From the NCBI GenBank assembly GCA_020444515.1, contig JAHLKX010000006.1:124001-188000 (forward strand): a stretch of 64,000 bases of DNA, in the 5' to 3' direction. Below the pieces are notes generated by a model, which saw only the letters and a program-made list of their open reading frames with translations, was not told the origin of the DNA and made no database searches. The translations under genes were made by a program, and so were the position numbers. Shown one piece after another: positions 63,460 through 64,000 of this stretch. Numbering within the stretch: position 1 is the stretch's first letter; every line of letters starts with the position of its first letter. Source of the DNA: Bacteroidota bacterium (GTDB taxonomy: Bacteria > Bacteroidota > Bacteroidia > Bacteroidales > JAADJA01).

Positions 63460-64000
63460 TTAATTGACGATTACGTTTTTATAATGTTGAAAACGATCAA
63501 GGATATCATAAACAAAATGATAGGGTTCCGCACCACGGCAGTACCCATACTTTACAACAGAATCATTATAAAATTCAGGCTTGGATTTGTTCAATAAAAA
63601 ATAATCTACATTTTCATCCCATTTGTTGGGATCCCTCTCATATTTTTCTGCGAGCCGTCGGGCATCGTATACATGGGCAATACCAGCATTGTATGAAGCC
63701 AGTACGAATTTCGTCCTTTCTTCTTTATTTTCAATTTTCGTCATTAATTGCTGATCCAGCATTTTGATAAATTTGACACCGGCTTTTATTTGTTCTTCGG
63801 GAGGAGACAAAGTGTCCACGCCAAACTTTTCTGCCGTATGTGGCATGAGTTGCATTAATCCAAAGGCACCGGCCCAGGAGCGTGCGTCAGGATAAAACCT
63901 GGATTCCTGATAAATCAGTGAGGCAAGCAAACGCCAGTCCCAGTCAATAAGGGCACTGTATTTTCTGATCAGGTTATCGTAAGGAGAAATTTTACCACCG
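63460..64000 (-). CDS. MltF-type lytic transglycosylase (5' end beyond window)
   Basis: The C-terminal 179 residues plus of an SLT-domain murein hydrolase that cuts the glycan chain of peptidoglycan. Catalytic Glu in YQESRFYP; GLMQLMP and SYNAGIAHV complete the family motif set. The line before it (KISPYDNLIRKYS, IDWDWRLLAS) matches MltF-type proteins, in which a periplasmic binding-protein-like domain precedes; that part lies outside the window. The gene ends 118 bases before the TPR gene starts, on the same strand, so it may be in one transcription unit with the PorE-like pair. Confidence 0.9.
   Translation of the reverse strand, partial: GGKISPYDNLIRKYSALIDWDWRLLASLIYQESRFYPDARSWAGAFGLMQLMPHTAEKFGVDTLSPPEEQIKAGVKFIKMLDQQLMTKIENKEERTKFVLASYNAGIAHVYDARRLAEKYERDPNKWDENVDYFLLNKSKPEFYNDSVVKYGYCRGAEPYHFVYDILDRFQHYKNVIVN

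Noticed and set aside
1-64000. tRNA, rRNA, insertion sequence or prophage genes
   Set aside because: I scanned the gaps and saw no tRNA T-arm signature, transposase, integrase or phage structural gene.

Overview
The window looks like the chromosome of a free-living member of the Bacteroidota (Bacteroidales or Marinilabiliales-like; I cannot name a genus). The evidence is six large secreted proteins ending in type IX secretion (T9SS) sorting domains, a PorE-like OmpA protein, the short AMP nucleosidase form, the 1231-residue PurL, a long PurF with a short propeptide, and promoters of the Bacteroidota type (TTTG, 19 bases, TAnnTTTG). I see no tRNA, rRNA, insertion sequence, prophage or CRISPR array.

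Layout. 1-1496: 3'-truncated purF on the minus strand. 1570-17218: a plus-strand run of surface and envelope genes: a beta-helix T9SS cargo, a GNAT acetyltransferase, a C69 dipeptidase, a secreted YadA-head-like repeat protein, a membrane metallophosphoesterase, an O-antigen-ligase-like protein with TPRs, a T9SS cargo with four TIG-like repeats, a YfcC-type carrier and an FG-GAP/SprB T9SS cargo. 17449-19519: trhO and dus, two tRNA-uridine-modifying genes that overlap. 19569-22338: the classic DUF177-rpmF-plsX-fabH lipid operon on the minus strand. 22530-28069: an orphan HsdR-N nuclease domain, a DUF2007-UspA-UspA fusion, YraN, an LD-carboxypeptidase, metG and a Nudix hydrolase. 28197-34880: one 2227-residue T9SS protein built from duplicated modules, closed by a strong terminator. 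34947-37528: elbB, amn and holA. 37533-41966: a minus-strand acyl-CoA synthetase pair plus a short-chain dehydrogenase. 42073-45768: purL, with an unusual repeat-rich leader. 46305-47968: a small helical protein behind a structured leader, and a cyclic-nucleotide-binding histidine kinase. 48055-55788: a dicarboxylate symporter, a sialidase-like T9SS cargo, an EEP hydrolase coupled to a tail-anchored microprotein, a GH3 ligase with a LysE exporter, and an outer-membrane barrel. 55927-60216: an epimerase, a flavodoxin-like protein and an 855-residue T9SS cargo. 60223-64000: the PorE-like protein, a TPR lipoprotein-like partner and a 5'-truncated MltF-type transglycosylase.

How the genes fit together. 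Two themes recur: display of T9SS cargo at the cell surface together with cell-wall turnover (PorE-like, MltF-like, S66 carboxypeptidase), and housekeeping metabolism (purines: purF, purL, amn; fatty acid and lipid activation: plsX, fabH, two acyl-CoA synthetases, GH3).

The most interesting signals are an exact 319-bp in-frame direct repeat inside the giant T9SS gene, fibronectin-like domains split by large inserted domains in the same protein, a kinase with Gly in place of the acidic residue after the phospho-acceptor His, and two leaders with competing inverted repeats. I did not find a gene cluster that I can defend as a wholly new system.
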